DNA of 64,000 nt from Pseudomonas haemolytica (GCF_009659625.1 NZ_VOIW01000003.1:620001-684000), one strand, 5' to 3'; counted from the stretch's first letter, positions 43,479 to 53,639 are shown. Numbers and translations: made by a program. The notes: generated from the sequence alone by a model not told the origin.

Positions 43479-45908
43479 TTACCACTGGTAGGTGGCGCTG
43501 GCGACTACGCTGCGCTGGTCGCCGAAGTAGCAGTAGGAACCATCACAGGTGGAAATGTAGTCCTTGTTGAATAGGTTGGTCGCGTTCACTTTCACCGACG
43601 CCCCTTTGAGGCTGTTATCCAGGCGGCCGAGGTCGTAGTGCACGGCGCCGTCGAAGACGGTGTAGGCGTTGGCTTTGCCGGCCCAGGTATTGGCCTGGTC
43701 GCCATAGGTATTGCCAGTGTAGCGGGCGCCAAAACCAATGCCGAAACCGTCGAGCACGCCGGTGTGCCAGGTGTAGTCGGTCCACAGGGAGGCTTGCTGG
43801 TTTGGCATCAGTTGCAGGCGGTTGCCTTTGAACTCGCCTTTTTGCACTTCGGATTTGGCCAGGGTGTACGCCGCAATTACCTTGAGGTTTTCGGTTACGT
43901 CGGATACGGCTTCCAGCTCCAGGCCCTTGACCTTCACTTCGCCGGACTGGTCGGTGACCGATACGCCGCCGGACTGGAAGCTGGTGACTTGCACGTTCTT
44001 CTGGGTCAGGTCGTAGACGGCTGCACTGAGTAGGGTGTTGGAACCGGGTGGTTGGTATTTGATCCCCAACTCCCACTGCTTGCCTTCTGTTGGTTTAAAC
44101 GACTTCACGGGGTCTACGCTGGCGTTGCTCGCAGGCTGGAACGACTCGGCGTATGAGAGGTAGGGCACAAAGCCCGAGTCAAACACATAGCTCAACGCCG
44201 CGTTGCCACTGAAATTTTTGCTGCGGTCGGTGTTGGTTGCGTCGTTCTTGTTGAAGTAGGTGGTGCCCTGGTGCACCCAATCTTCCCGACCGCCCAGGGT
44301 CAGGCGCCATTGGTCCAGCGCCATCTGATCTTGCACGTAGAGGCCGGTCTGTACGGTTTTCTGGTTGTAATCGTAGAACGCCGTGGAGCGCGCCGGGCGC
44401 ACGATCGGTTGGCCGTAGACCGGATTGAAGATGTTGGTGGTGCCGCCGTCGCCGAAAATCGCCAGATACGAGGTGTCGGTGCGCTGATGATCCAGGCCGA
44501 GCAGCACGGTATGGGTGATGTCGCCGGTGGCGAAGTCTGCCTGGAAGTTGTTATCCACCGCGAATTGACCAATATCCTCGTCCACATTGGTCGAGGAGCG
44601 GCTGATATTGCCGTTGGCGTCAGCCGGGGAGAAGGCATAGGAGCCAACGGTCAGTTGTTGGAAGGCCAGTTCCGATTTGGTGTACCGCAGGTTCTGACGG
44701 AACTGCCAAGTGTCATTGAAACGATGCTCAAAGGCATAGCCCAGTGCGTAGTAAGTGCGGTCGTAGAAGTCGTAATCCGGATCGCCCAGGTTCTTGTGGT
44801 GCGAGACTTCTCCCAGCGGCGATTTGATCTTGGTGCCCTGGATCGGCAGGAACTGGCTGGTAGCTCCGGTATCGTCACGGGTGAACTGCGAGAGCAAGGT
44901 CAACTTGGTATCGGTATCGATGTTCCAGGTCAGGCTCGGCGCGATGTTGTAGCGCTTGTTGTCGATGTGATCGACCTGTGTACCGGCATCGCGCACTACA
45001 CCGCTGACACTGTAGAGAAACTCGCCTTCATCATCGATCTTGCCGGTGCTGGCGAAGTTGATCTGGCGGTAGTTGTCACTGCCGTATTGCAGTTGGATGG
45101 CGTTGCTCGATTCGGCACTTGGGCGCCGGCTGACCATGTCCAACAGGCCACCCGGTGGAGTTTGGCCATAGACCGACGAGGCCGGGCCGCGCAGCAGGGC
45201 TAGACGATCCAGGTTCCAGGTTTCGGCTTTCGGGTTGGCGTACACGCCGCGGGGCAGCGGTAGGCCATCGAGGAATTGGGTGGGTTCGAAACCGCGCACG
45301 CGCATCCAGTCGTAGCGGGTGTCGCTGCCGTAGCTGGCGGACACGATACCGGGCATGTATTTGACTGCGTCGTCGAGGTTCTGGACGTTACGGTCCTGCA
45401 TCTGCTCGCGGGTGGCCACCGAGATTGAACGTGGCGCCTCGACCAGCGCGGTGTCGGTTTTGGTGCCGGCAGCGGTGCGCTTTGCCAGGTAGCCGTCCAC
45501 CGGCCCCCAAGCGCTTTCATAATTGCCCTGGGCAATGATGCTGGTTTCCGGTAACGCAACTACACCGTCTGGAATCGCCACCAACGTAAAAGTCCCCGCC
45601 GTGCTCTGCTCCAACTGCAACCCTGTCCCGCGCAACGCCTCACGCAACGCGCCCTGCGCATCGAACTGGCCCTTGACCGGGGTTGAGGTCTTGCCGGCGG
45701 CGAGTGTCGGGTTGAGGGTCAGCGCCAGGCCGGCCTGGCTGGCGATCTGATTCAGGGTGGCGGCCAATGGCGCGGCCGGCAGGTTATAGGCGCGCACGCT
45801 GGAGGCTTGTTCAGCAGCGATCAGCGAAGTGCTCGCCAGCGGGGCGCTGAGGGCGATGGCCAGGGCTAACAGGCTGGGGCGCAACAAGGTGTCTAGCGTG
45901 CGGGACAT
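43479..45908 (-). CDS. fiuA: FiuA-type TonB-dependent ferrichrome receptor with signalling domain
   Basis: An 809-aa outer-membrane receptor. Signal peptide about 1-32, then an N-terminal STN signalling domain (about 35-115) that contacts FiuR, a plug (about 155-270) and a 22-strand barrel ending in aromatic W. The terminal SYCYFGDQRSVVASATYQW is typical of FhuA/FoxA/FiuA receptors. Association with creBCD and a GST matches the P. aeruginosa fiu locus. AGGAG lies 8 nt before the start. Ferrichrome as ligand is by synteny; another hydroxamate is possible. Confidence 0.82.
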   Translation of the reverse strand: MSRTLDTLLRPSLLALAIALSAPLASTSLIAAEQASSVRAYNLPAAPLAATLNQIASQAGLALTLNPTLAAGKTSTPVKGQFDAQGALREALRGTGLQLEQSTAGTFTLVAIPDGVVALPETSIIAQGNYESAWGPVDGYLAKRTAAGTKTDTALVEAPRSISVATREQMQDRNVQNLDDAVKYMPGIVSASYGSDTRYDWMRVRGFEPTQFLDGLPLPRGVYANPKAETWNLDRLALLRGPASSVYGQTPPGGLLDMVSRRPSAESSNAIQLQYGSDNYRQINFASTGKIDDEGEFLYSVSGVVRDAGTQVDHIDNKRYNIAPSLTWNIDTDTKLTLLSQFTRDDTGATSQFLPIQGTKIKSPLGEVSHHKNLGDPDYDFYDRTYYALGYAFEHRFNDTWQFRQNLRYTKSELAFQQLTVGSYAFSPADANGNISRSSTNVDEDIGQFAVDNNFQADFATGDITHTVLLGLDHQRTDTSYLAIFGDGGTTNIFNPVYGQPIVRPARSTAFYDYNQKTVQTGLYVQDQMALDQWRLTLGGREDWVHQGTTYFNKNDATNTDRSKNFSGNAALSYVFDSGFVPYLSYAESFQPASNASVDPVKSFKPTEGKQWELGIKYQPPGSNTLLSAAVYDLTQKNVQVTSFQSGGVSVTDQSGEVKVKGLELEAVSDVTENLKVIAAYTLAKSEVQKGEFKGNRLQLMPNQQASLWTDYTWHTGVLDGFGIGFGARYTGNTYGDQANTWAGKANAYTVFDGAVHYDLGRLDNSLKGASVKVNATNLFNKDYISTCDGSYCYFGDQRSVVASATYQW

Positions 45909-46019
45909 AGGGGCGGCTCCTGAATGGAAATATTTCTCAATTGCCTAGGTGCCGAGTGAGAATCGGAAAGTGATAGGGGCAGGTGAAACTATTTTTTCCA
46001 GGGGGGTCTTGAGGGCCTC

Positions 46020-46101
46020 TTCGCGAGCAAGCCCGCTCCCACACTTGACCGCGTTCAGTCAGGCAAAACACCGTCAAATGTGGGAGCGGGCTTGCTCGCG
46101 A
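46020..46101. repeat. REPIN (GCGGGCTTGCTCGCGA type)
   Basis: Inverted arms at 46020-46042 and 46079-46101 in the fiuR-fiuA gap. This may explain separate control of fiuA; the AT-rich stretch 45909-46000 probably holds the FiuI-dependent promoter. Confidence 0.85.
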
Positions 46102-46127
46102 AAGCAATCGCCCAGCCACCTCAAACC

Positions 46128-47096
46128 TTAAGGCTTGCCGGTAACGGTCACCCACCACGGCGTGTGCTGCTCGATCTGCACGGGCAAGGTCGGCAATAGC
46201 GCGTTCAACGCCAGGGTGGTGTCGTGCAGCGGGAAGCTGCCGGTGATGCGCAGGTCGGCCACGTTTTTATCCACGCCCAGGTACCCGGTGCGGTAGCGAC
46301 TCAGTTCATTGATCACATCGCCCAGGCGAGCGTTGTCGACCACCAACATGCCGCGGGTCCAGGCATCGGAGGCCGGGGTGACAGCCAGTGTCGGCCCCAG
46401 GCCATCGCTGCGCATCAGCACCTGCTGGCCTGCCTTGAAAATCTGTTCCTGGTGCAGTGCCTCAGGCTGAGCGGCCACGGCCGATTGCAGCACGCTCAGG
46501 CGCGTCGCGTCGTCTTCGCGTTTGACGATAAAACGCGTGCCCAGCGCCCGCAGGCTGCCGTCGCGGGTTTGCACATAGAAAGGGCGTGCATCGTCATGGC
46601 CGGTTTCGACGAGGATTTCGCCTTCCTGCAACACGATCAACCGGCGTTTTTCATCGAAGCGCACATCAATCGCGCTATGGGTGTTGAGGTTGATCAACGT
46701 ACCGTCGGCCAGTTTCAGCGTGCGTTGCTCGCCGGTAGCCGTGCGTTGGTCGGCCAGCCAATAGTGGATCGGCACGTAGCGCTCGCCGGCAAACAGCGCC
46801 AGGCCGCATACCAGTACGATACTCGCCAGGCCACGGCCCAATTTGCGCACGCGCTGGCGAATGCCTTGGCGCGATTGCAGCAAGGCCGCCCTTGCCGGGC
46901 CCGAGGCTGCGCTGAAACGCTGGTCGAGCATGCCCAACTGGCGCCAGGCGCGGGCATGTTCCTCATCGCTGGCCAGCCATTTGGCGAACTCTTCCTGTTC
47001 CACCGCGCTGCCGTCACCCGAGTCGAGGGACAGTTGCCAGGCAATCGCGGCATCCAGCACCCGCGCCGACACCGGTCTGGAACCGATGGCCGTCAC
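46128..47096 (-). CDS. fiuR: FiuR, FecR-type anti-sigma/sigma regulator
   Basis: A 322-aa FecR-family protein. The cytoplasmic N-terminal domain (about 1-85, WLASDEEHARAWRQL) binds the sigma factor, one TM helix lies at about 90-108, and the periplasmic FecR domain (about 125-315) contacts the STN domain of FiuA. The GTG start at 47096 overlaps the sigma gene stop (GTGA); an upstream ATG at 47126 in the same frame is less likely. Confidence 0.83.
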   Translation of the reverse strand: MTAIGSRPVSARVLDAAIAWQLSLDSGDGSAVEQEEFAKWLASDEEHARAWRQLGMLDQRFSAASGPARAALLQSRQGIRQRVRKLGRGLASIVLVCGLALFAGERYVPIHYWLADQRTATGEQRTLKLADGTLINLNTHSAIDVRFDEKRRLIVLQEGEILVETGHDDARPFYVQTRDGSLRALGTRFIVKREDDATRLSVLQSAVAAQPEALHQEQIFKAGQQVLMRSDGLGPTLAVTPASDAWTRGMLVVDNARLGDVINELSRYRTGYLGVDKNVADLRITGSFPLHDTTLALNALLPTLPVQIEQHTPWWVTVTGKP

Positions 47097-47611
47097 GAAG
47101 GCTCGCCATACAGCGCGATGTAGCACTGGCGAATGCCCTGGGCCAGGTACTGGCGCACACGGGGCACCGACACGCCGAGGCGTTGGGCGATTTCTGCGTG
47201 GCCCAGGCCGTCGAGGCGGTTATATAGGAAAGCGGCGCGGGCCTTGCTCGACAGCGTGCCGAGCAGGCGGTCGATGGCTTTCAAGTCTTCCAGGATCAGT
47301 TGCTGTTCTTCCGGCGAAGGGTGTTCGCTTTCGGGGATCAGCATTAATTCGGTGAGATACGCTTGTTCAAGGGCGGCGCGCCGGAAGTAGTCGAACAGCA
47401 GGCCCTTGGCGATGGCCACCAGGAACGCCCGGGGTTCACGGGGTTCGCGCAGCTCATCACGGCCCAGCAGGCGCATGAAGGTGTCCTGGCTCAGGTCTTC
47501 GGCGCGGCTCGGGCAGGCCACATTGCGCCGCAGCCAGGCCAGCAGCCAGCCGCGATGGTCGCGATACAACGCGCCAACAAGCTCACTGTGTGGGGTCTGG
47601 ACCGACGACAA
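47093..47611 (-). CDS. fiuI: FiuI, iron-starvation ECF sigma factor
   Basis: A 172-aa ECF sigma factor with region 2 (AEDLSQDTFMRLLGRDEL) and region 4 HTH (LGHAEIAQRLGVSVPRVRQYLAQG). It directs transcription of fiuA when ferrichrome binds the receptor. No ATG is available in frame; the most upstream usable codon is TTG at 47611, behind GGTGAT. A Fur-box-like sequence lies upstream. The 4-nt overlap with fiuR supports an operon. Confidence 0.85.
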   Translation of the reverse strand: MSSVQTPHSELVGALYRDHRGWLLAWLRRNVACPSRAEDLSQDTFMRLLGRDELREPREPRAFLVAIAKGLLFDYFRRAALEQAYLTELMLIPESEHPSPEEQQLILEDLKAIDRLLGTLSSKARAAFLYNRLDGLGHAEIAQRLGVSVPRVRQYLAQGIRQCYIALYGEPS

Positions 47612-47642
47612 GGCATCACCGAATAAACGAGGGGTTTAAACT

Positions 47643-47663
47643 AACGAGAATTATTCGCGATTG
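47643..47663 (-). promoter_or_regulatory. Fur-box-like sequence upstream of fiuI
   Basis: AACGAGAATTATTCGCGATTG contains the GAGAATTATTC core typical of Pseudomonas Fur boxes. It lies about 32-52 nt upstream of the proposed TTG start, fitting iron repression of fiuI. Confidence 0.6.
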
Positions 47664-47711
47664 TGTCAGAGGCGTAGGGTGGGCGCAATTGGCGTCTGTC
47701 GGGAGATGACG

Positions 47712-48419
47712 TTAAAACGATGGCGCTTGTTGACGCCGTTTCCACTGGGCCAAACGCTCCTGCAGCGCGCGGGGCGTGTCGATCTGCTGCAGCCTGGCAC
47801 GGCTGAACAGGATCAGCATCAGCTCCGCCGTAGCCAGAGCATCGGCGCTGGCGTGATGGCGTTCGCCGGCCTGGAGCTTGAAATGGTTGAGCCAGTCGTC
47901 CAGCCCGGCCTCGCGTAGCGTGGTGTCGGGGCACAACAGCGGCGCCAGGTCGGCCACGTCCAGAAAGGGATGGGCCAGGCGATAACCCAGGCTGTCCTTG
48001 AGCGCCCGGCCTAGCATGTGTTGATCGAAGGGCGCATGGAAGGCCAGCAACGGGCTGTCGCCCACAAACGCCATGAAATCCAGCAACGCCTCGGCCGGAT
48101 CGCTGCCGGCAGCGATGGCACTGGGGCCCAGCCCGTGGATCAGCACGCTGGGGCTGAGCTTGGTGTCGGAGCGTTGCAGGGTGCGTTCAAACAGTTGGGA
48201 GAAATCCACCGCACCGTCCTCGATGACCACGGCGCCGATGGACAGCACCTGGTCACGGTTAAGGTTCAGGCCGCTGGTTTCCAGGTCCACCACCACCCAG
48301 CGCTGGCTGCGCAATGAGTCGTCGCCCAATACGCGAGGCTTGGGCAATTGCGCCAGGCGCTGTTGCTGCACCGCGCTCAGTCCAGGTTTTTTCTTATGCA
48401 ACCAGCCGAACAAACTCAC
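47712..48419 (-). CDS. DEDDh 3'-5' exonuclease (DnaQ-like)
   Basis: A 235-aa exonuclease. Exo I is VVVDLETSGL (DxE), Exo II is HAPFDQHML and Exo III is HHASADALATAE (HxxxxD). It resembles the DNA polymerase III epsilon family but is a stand-alone protein. Its start overlaps the stop of the cNMP/CBS/DUF294 gene by 4 nt (ATGA), a pairing common in proteobacteria. Substrate unknown; a role in nucleotide-signalled nucleic acid processing is inference. Confidence 0.85.
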   Translation of the reverse strand: MSLFGWLHKKKPGLSAVQQQRLAQLPKPRVLGDDSLRSQRWVVVDLETSGLNLNRDQVLSIGAVVIEDGAVDFSQLFERTLQRSDTKLSPSVLIHGLGPSAIAAGSDPAEALLDFMAFVGDSPLLAFHAPFDQHMLGRALKDSLGYRLAHPFLDVADLAPLLCPDTTLREAGLDDWLNHFKLQAGERHHASADALATAELMLILFSRARLQQIDTPRALQERLAQWKRRQQAPSF

Positions 48420-50377
48420 AGTTGATACCGCAAGGTCAGGCTGCTTTGCAGGCGCTGGGCCTGGCGCAGGGATTCACGCAGGATGCGCCGGTCAAGATGG
48501 TTGAGGCTATCGGGGTCGACGCGGTTGGAATAGGGCTGGTTCTCGCGGGTCTGCAACTGGTGCTGCTGCATGCGCGTCTGCTGGATAAAGTGGTAGGCCT
48601 CTTCATAGGCGGCGCCATCCAGCGGCTCGATCACTTGCTTGTCCACCAGCTGGCGCAGGCGCTCCAGGGTGTTATTGGCGTGGATGCCATTGGCCAGGGC
48701 CAGCAGGCGCGCACCGTCTACGAACGGGGTCAGGCCCTGCACCTTGAGGTCGAGGGTAGCTTTTTCGCCGCCTTTGCGGGTCAGCACGAACTCGCGGAAA
48801 CGCCCTACCGGTGGGCGCTGGCGTAACGCGTTTTCGGCCAACATACGTTGGAACAAGCGGTTATCCGCGACTTGGTCGAGAATGCCCTGGCGCAATTGCT
48901 CGCAACCCTGCTCGTCGCCCCACACCACACGCAAATCAAAGTAAATGCTCGAGCCCAGCAGGTTCTCCGGCGTTGCTTCACGGATAAACGCACCGAAGCG
49001 CCGCGCCCATTCCACTCGGGACAAGCACAGCTCGGGGTTGCCGGCCATGATATTGCCCTTGCACAGGCTGAAGCCGCACAGCGCCAGGCTCTGGTTGATG
49101 TGCTGCGCCAGAGGCAGCAAGCGGCCACGAATCTCGGCAGCTTCGACGGCGTCCTTGGCCTCGAACAGGATGCCGTTGTCCTGGTCGGTGTACAGCGTTT
49201 GTTCGCGGCGACCTTCGCTGCCGAAACACAACCAACTGAATGGCACGCCGGGGTCGCCTTTTTCAGCGAGGGTCAACTCGATCACCCGGCACACGGTGTG
49301 GTCGTTGAGCAGCGTAATGATGTGGGTGATCTGGGTGGACGACGCGCCATGGGCGAGCATGCGCTCCACCAACTGGCCGATTTCACCGCGAATCGCCACC
49401 AGGTTTTCCACCCGGGGCGCGTTACGGATGGTGCGGGCCAGGTGCACCAGGTCTACACGTTGCAAGGAGAACAGGTCACGCTCGGACACCACGCCACACA
49501 GACGCTGGTCTTTGACCAGGCACACATGGGCAATATGCCGCTCGGTCATGGCGATGGCCGCGTCGAAAGCGCTGTGGTCCGGGCTCAAGAAAAACGGCGC
49601 CTGAGTCATATGGGCTTCAATGCCCTGGCTGAAATCGCTGGTGCCATCAGCCACCACCTGGCGCAAATCACGCAGGGTGAAGATGCCCAGGGGCGCCTTG
49701 TGCTGGTCGACAATCACAATGCTGCCGACCTGCTGCTCGTGCATCAACGTCACCGCTTCACGCAACGGCGTGTATGGGCTGCAAGTGACCGGGTGGCGCA
49801 TGGCCAATTCGCCCAGGCGGGTGTTCAGCGAGTATTGAGTGCCGAGGGTTTCCACGGCTTTTTGCTGCACCTGCTGGTTGACCTGATCGAGCAGGCTGCT
49901 GACCCCGCGCAAGGCGAAATCACGAAACGGGCTGGAAAGGGCGAACAGCTTGATAAAAGCGGGTTTGTTCAGTTGCAGGCAAAAGGTGTCTTCGGCCGCT
50001 TTGTGTTCGGTGCGGGTAGCGCGTTCACCCAGCAACGCGGCGAGGGGGAAGCACTCGCCAGTGGTGATTTCGAAGGTGGTGTCCGCCGAGTCTGGCCGTT
50101 CACCGACGACGCGGCCCTGCTTGACGATATAAAAGTGCTCAACCGGACCACCAGACGGTTTGAGGATGCTGTCGCCGGGGCCGTAGAAGCGCAGTTGGCA
50201 CTGTTCCACCAGAAACGCGAGGTGCGCCTGTTCCATCTGGTTGAACGGCGGGAAGCGTTGCAGGAATTGCAGGGTGCCGTGAATGTTCTGCAACACAGCA
50301 GTTTTCCCTGCTTGTGCGAATGCATCAGCTTTACTCATAACAGTGACCGCAGTTTTTTTGTCGTTATCGTGCTGCAT
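48416..50377 (-). CDS. cNMP-binding/CBS/DUF294 putative nucleotidyltransferase
   Basis: A 653-aa cytosolic protein: cyclic-nucleotide-binding-like domain at about 30-150, two CBS motifs at about 195-310, a GlnD-like DUF294 nucleotidyltransferase domain (FGSEGRREQTLYTDQDNG, about 385-405) and a C-terminal DUF294_C helical domain. ATG 50377 has AGGAG 7 nt upstream; the longer frame starts at GTG. It probably senses a nucleotide and modifies a partner, perhaps acting with the exonuclease. Target unknown. Confidence 0.82.
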   Translation of the reverse strand: MQHDNDKKTAVTVMSKADAFAQAGKTAVLQNIHGTLQFLQRFPPFNQMEQAHLAFLVEQCQLRFYGPGDSILKPSGGPVEHFYIVKQGRVVGERPDSADTTFEITTGECFPLAALLGERATRTEHKAAEDTFCLQLNKPAFIKLFALSSPFRDFALRGVSSLLDQVNQQVQQKAVETLGTQYSLNTRLGELAMRHPVTCSPYTPLREAVTLMHEQQVGSIVIVDQHKAPLGIFTLRDLRQVVADGTSDFSQGIEAHMTQAPFFLSPDHSAFDAAIAMTERHIAHVCLVKDQRLCGVVSERDLFSLQRVDLVHLARTIRNAPRVENLVAIRGEIGQLVERMLAHGASSTQITHIITLLNDHTVCRVIELTLAEKGDPGVPFSWLCFGSEGRREQTLYTDQDNGILFEAKDAVEAAEIRGRLLPLAQHINQSLALCGFSLCKGNIMAGNPELCLSRVEWARRFGAFIREATPENLLGSSIYFDLRVVWGDEQGCEQLRQGILDQVADNRLFQRMLAENALRQRPPVGRFREFVLTRKGGEKATLDLKVQGLTPFVDGARLLALANGIHANNTLERLRQLVDKQVIEPLDGAAYEEAYHFIQQTRMQQHQLQTRENQPYSNRVDPDSLNHLDRRILRESLRQAQRLQSSLTLRYQL

Positions 50378-50584
50378 GGTCGACTCCTGCACGGCGGGTG
50401 CCCATTGGACGTAAGTCTAGGTGGATGAAAACCGCGCAAAACTAGGGAAAAACCTTACATGACTATCGTCCAAACCCCGTAGAACGCCCACTAGGCAAAC
50501 TTTCCGACGAAGTGCACATTGTTCGCCCTTCCGCAGATGTCTGACGAGTGTGCTGGGAGATTGATTAGAACTGCTGAGAAACGT

Positions 50585-51031
50585 ATGCCCGACCACGATA
50601 TTTTGAGTGACGCCGAGCGCGAGGCGCTGAGCGCCGTGATGCTCGAGCCTGATTTACCGCCCCAACGTGTATTGATCGTGGACGACGACAAGGATGCGCG
50701 TGAACTGCTGGCGGAGATCCTGGGGCTGGACGGTATTCGCTGCATGACCGCCGACAGTGGCGAGGCGGCATGGGATTTGTTGAAATCAAGCAGCTCCATC
50801 GGTTTGTTGATCACCGACCTGCGCATGGCGCCGAGTAATGGCCTGGAGTTGATCCGCCAGGTGCGTGAGTCAACCCGTGCGGCGTTGCCGATCATCATCA
50901 TGTCGGGCGACGCGGAAGCGCCGGATGTGATCGATGCGATGCACTTGAGTGTGGTGGATTTTTTGCTCAAGCCGATTGATAGCGTGAAGTTGGCGAAGTT
51001 GGTCAAGCGCGAGTTGGGGATGGCTTCCTGA
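50585..51031 (+). CDS. Single-domain response regulator
   Basis: A 148-aa receiver-only protein. The acidic pocket is D33-D34-D35, the phospho-acceptor is D78 in LLITD78LRM, and the conserved lysine is in FLLKPID. There is a 25-residue N-terminal extension and no output domain. No kinase gene is adjacent. It is divergent from the DUF294 gene. The Shine-Dalgarno is weak (GAGAAA). Confidence 0.8.
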   Translation: MPDHDILSDAEREALSAVMLEPDLPPQRVLIVDDDKDARELLAEILGLDGIRCMTADSGEAAWDLLKSSSSIGLLITDLRMAPSNGLELIRQVRESTRAALPIIIMSGDAEAPDVIDAMHLSVVDFLLKPIDSVKLAKLVKRELGMAS

Positions 51032-51055
51032 TTTTTGTGAGGCTGTGATCGCCTT

Positions 51056-51129
51056 ATCGGGAGCAAGCCCCCTCCCACATTCTAAAAGTGTTCGCAGTTC
51101 AAAATGTGGGAGGGGGGCTTGCCCCTGAT
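51056..51129. repeat. REPIN (GGGGGCTTGCTCCCGAT type)
   Basis: Inverted arms around a 23-nt centre, between the response regulator and glcB, which are convergent. The right arm carries a 1-nt expansion in the G-run. Confidence 0.82.
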
Positions 51130-51160
51130 AGCGCCAGTTCAGTCACCCTCAAACCAACAA

Positions 51161-51191
51161 AAAAGCCCTGATCTCTCGATCAGGGCTTTTT
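51161..51191. terminator. Bidirectional Rho-independent terminator
   Basis: AAAAGCCCTGATC-TCTC-GATCAGGGCTTTT: a 13-bp perfect stem with A/T flanks giving U-runs in both directions. It lies four bases after the glcB stop and also serves the convergent response-regulator gene. Confidence 0.9.
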
Positions 51192-51194
51192 CAG

Positions 51195-53372
51195 TTACAG
51201 GCCGTTTTTAGCCTTGAACTCCCGACGCCGACGGTGCAACACCGGTTCGGTATACCCATTAGGCTGCTTGGTCCCCTCAATCACCAACTCCACCGCGGCC
51301 TGGAACGCGATGTTGCTGTCGAAATCCGGCGCCAATGGGCGGTACAACGCGTCATCTGCGTTCTGACGGTCCACCACCGGCGCCATGCGCTTGAGGCTTT
51401 CCATCACCTGAGCTTCGTTGACGATGCCGTGGCGCAACCAGTTGGCGATGTGCTGGCTGGAAATTCGCAGGGTGGCGCGGTCTTCCATCAGGCCGACATC
51501 GTTGATGTCCGGCACTTTCGAGCAGCCGACGCCCTGGTCGATCCAACGGACCACATAACCCAGGATGCCTTGGGCATTGTTGTCCAGTTCGTTGCGGATC
51601 TCTTCCTCGGACCAATCGGGGTTGCTGGCCAGGGGAATGGTGAGGATATCGTCCACCGAGGCGCGCTCGCGCTTGGCCAGTTCGGCCTGGCGGGCGAACA
51701 CATCAACCTTGTGATAGTGCAGTGCATGCAGCGCCGCCGCGGTAGGCGACGGTACCCAAGCGGTGTTGGCACCGGCCAGTGGGTGGGCGATTTTCTGTTC
51801 AAGCATCAAAGCCATCAGGTCGGGCATGGCCCACATGCCTTTACCGATTTGCGCACGACCTTGCAGGCCGGTGCTCAAGCCGATATCGACGTTCCAGTTC
51901 TCATACGCGCCGATCCATTTTTCCGCTTTCATGGCCGCTTTGCGCACCATCGCGCCGGCTTCCATGGAGGTGTGGATTTCGTCGCCGGTGCGGTCAAGGA
52001 AACCGGTGTTGATGAACACCACGCGCTCGCTGGCCGCTTTGATACAGGCCTTGAGGTTGACTGTGGTGCGGCGCTCCTCGTCCATGATCCCGACTTTCAG
52101 CGTGTTGCGCGGCAGGTTCAGCACCTCTTCGATGCGACCGAACAGCTCGTTGGTGAACGCGGCTTCTTCCGGGCCGTGCATCTTCGGCTTGACGATGTAC
52201 ACCGAACCGGTACGGCTATTTTTGCGCGTGTTGTTGCCATTGAGGCTGTGGATCGCCGCCAGGCTGGTGAGCAGGCCGTCGAGGATGCCTTCCGGCACTT
52301 CGTTGCCGTCTTTATCGAGGATCGCGTCGATAGTCATCAGGTGGCCAACGTTACGCACGAACAGCAGCGAACGGCCGTGCAGCGTCACATCCTGGCCGTC
52401 CACGCCGGTGTAGACGCGATCAGGGTTCATGGTGCGAGTGAACGTCTTGCCGCCCTTGGCCACTTCTTCGGCCAGGTCGCCCTTCATCAGGCCGAGCCAG
52501 TTGCGGTAGATCACCACTTTGTCATCGGCATCCACGGCGGCGACGGAGTCTTCGCAGTCCATGATGGTGGTCAGCGCGGCTTCCATCAGCACGTCTTTGA
52601 CGCCGGCCGCATCGGTCTGGCCGACCGGAGTGCTGGCGTCGATCTGGATTTCGAAGTGCAGGCCGTTGTGCTTGAGCAGAATCGCAATCGGCTCGGCCGC
52701 GGGGCCCTGGAAACCGATCAACTGGGCATCGTCACGCAGGCCGCTGTTGCTGCCGCCTTTAAGGCTGACGATCAACTTGCCATCGACGATTTTGTAGCCA
52801 GTGGAATCAACGTGGCTGCCGGCGCTGAGCGGCGCAGCTTCGTCGAGGAACCCACGGGCGAAGGCGATGACTTTGTCACCACGTACCTTGTTGTAGCCCT
52901 TGCCCTTCTCGGCGCCGCCAGCTTCGCTGATGGCGTCGGTGCCATACAACGCGTCATACAGCGAGCCCCAGCGTGCATTCGAAGCGTTGAGGGCGAAGCG
53001 GGCATTCATCACCGGCACTACCAACTGGGGGCCGGCCATGCGGGCAATTTCGTCGTCGACGTTTTGGGTCGAGGCCTGGAAGTCTGCGGCTTCTGGCAGC
53101 AGGTATCCGATGTCTTGCAGGAAGGCTTTGTAGGCCACCGGGTCGTGGGCTTTGCCTGCGTGTGTCTGGTGCCAGGTATCGATCCGCGCCTGGAAATCGT
53201 CGCGTTTGGCGAGTAGGGCTTTGTTCTTCGGTGCCAGGTCGTGGATGACCTTGTCGGCACCGGCCCAGAACTGGTCGGCAGTGATGCCGGTACCGGGAAT
53301 GGCTTCGTTGTTCACGAAGTCGAACAGGACTTTGGCGACCTGCAGGCCACCGACTTGAACGTGTTCAGTCAT
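51195..53372 (-). CDS. glcB: Malate synthase G
   Basis: A 725-aa cytosolic enzyme condensing glyoxylate with acetyl-CoA to malate. Family segments include [40 protein letters not shown] and the C-terminal [11 protein letters not shown]. The start at 53372 (MTEHVQVGG) is that of the family; the frame extends four codons upstream. It replenishes C4 acids from C2 substrates, including glyoxylate and the acetyl units of the catabolic block. A perfect inverted repeat lies upstream. Confidence 0.95.
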   Translation of the reverse strand: MTEHVQVGGLQVAKVLFDFVNNEAIPGTGITADQFWAGADKVIHDLAPKNKALLAKRDDFQARIDTWHQTHAGKAHDPVAYKAFLQDIGYLLPEAADFQASTQNVDDEIARMAGPQLVVPVMNARFALNASNARWGSLYDALYGTDAISEAGGAEKGKGYNKVRGDKVIAFARGFLDEAAPLSAGSHVDSTGYKIVDGKLIVSLKGGSNSGLRDDAQLIGFQGPAAEPIAILLKHNGLHFEIQIDASTPVGQTDAAGVKDVLMEAALTTIMDCEDSVAAVDADDKVVIYRNWLGLMKGDLAEEVAKGGKTFTRTMNPDRVYTGVDGQDVTLHGRSLLFVRNVGHLMTIDAILDKDGNEVPEGILDGLLTSLAAIHSLNGNNTRKNSRTGSVYIVKPKMHGPEEAAFTNELFGRIEEVLNLPRNTLKVGIMDEERRTTVNLKACIKAASERVVFINTGFLDRTGDEIHTSMEAGAMVRKAAMKAEKWIGAYENWNVDIGLSTGLQGRAQIGKGMWAMPDLMALMLEQKIAHPLAGANTAWVPSPTAAALHALHYHKVDVFARQAELAKRERASVDDILTIPLASNPDWSEEEIRNELDNNAQGILGYVVRWIDQGVGCSKVPDINDVGLMEDRATLRISSQHIANWLRHGIVNEAQVMESLKRMAPVVDRQNADDALYRPLAPDFDSNIAFQAAVELVIEGTKQPNGYTEPVLHRRRREFKAKNGL

Positions 53373-53419
53373 TGCTTGCCTCACTCTGCGGAGCTTATGC
53401 GCTTTTTCAGATTTTCATT

Positions 53420-53447
53420 ATGTAGTGCACGGTTGGGCATACTACAT
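53420..53447 (-). promoter_or_regulatory. Operator-like inverted repeat upstream of glcB
   Basis: ATGTAGT (53420-53426) and ACTACAT (53441-53447) form a perfect inverted pair with centres 21 bp apart, two helical turns. It sits 48-75 nt upstream of the glcB start. The regulator is unknown. The rest of 53373-53639 is AT-rich divergent promoter DNA. Confidence 0.5.
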
Positions 53448-53639
53448 GATGACTTGCGGTTGTGAAAATTAGACTAAATACGTCGTTTAGCGACCCACTT
53501 TGGTCGTACGGTCACAGCGGAGAACCGGATGTTCTCAAAAAACCATTAGATTGTTCCAGATAAATATAAAAATGGTACACGATTTGTTTTCGAGTGCGCC
53601 CGGGTCCACCTTGTAGATTGAATTCCAGAGGGCTTTGCC

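Noticed and set aside
48848..50428. A 526-codon plus-strand open frame
   Set aside because: It is antisense to the cNMP/CBS/DUF294 gene, whose domains are unambiguous.
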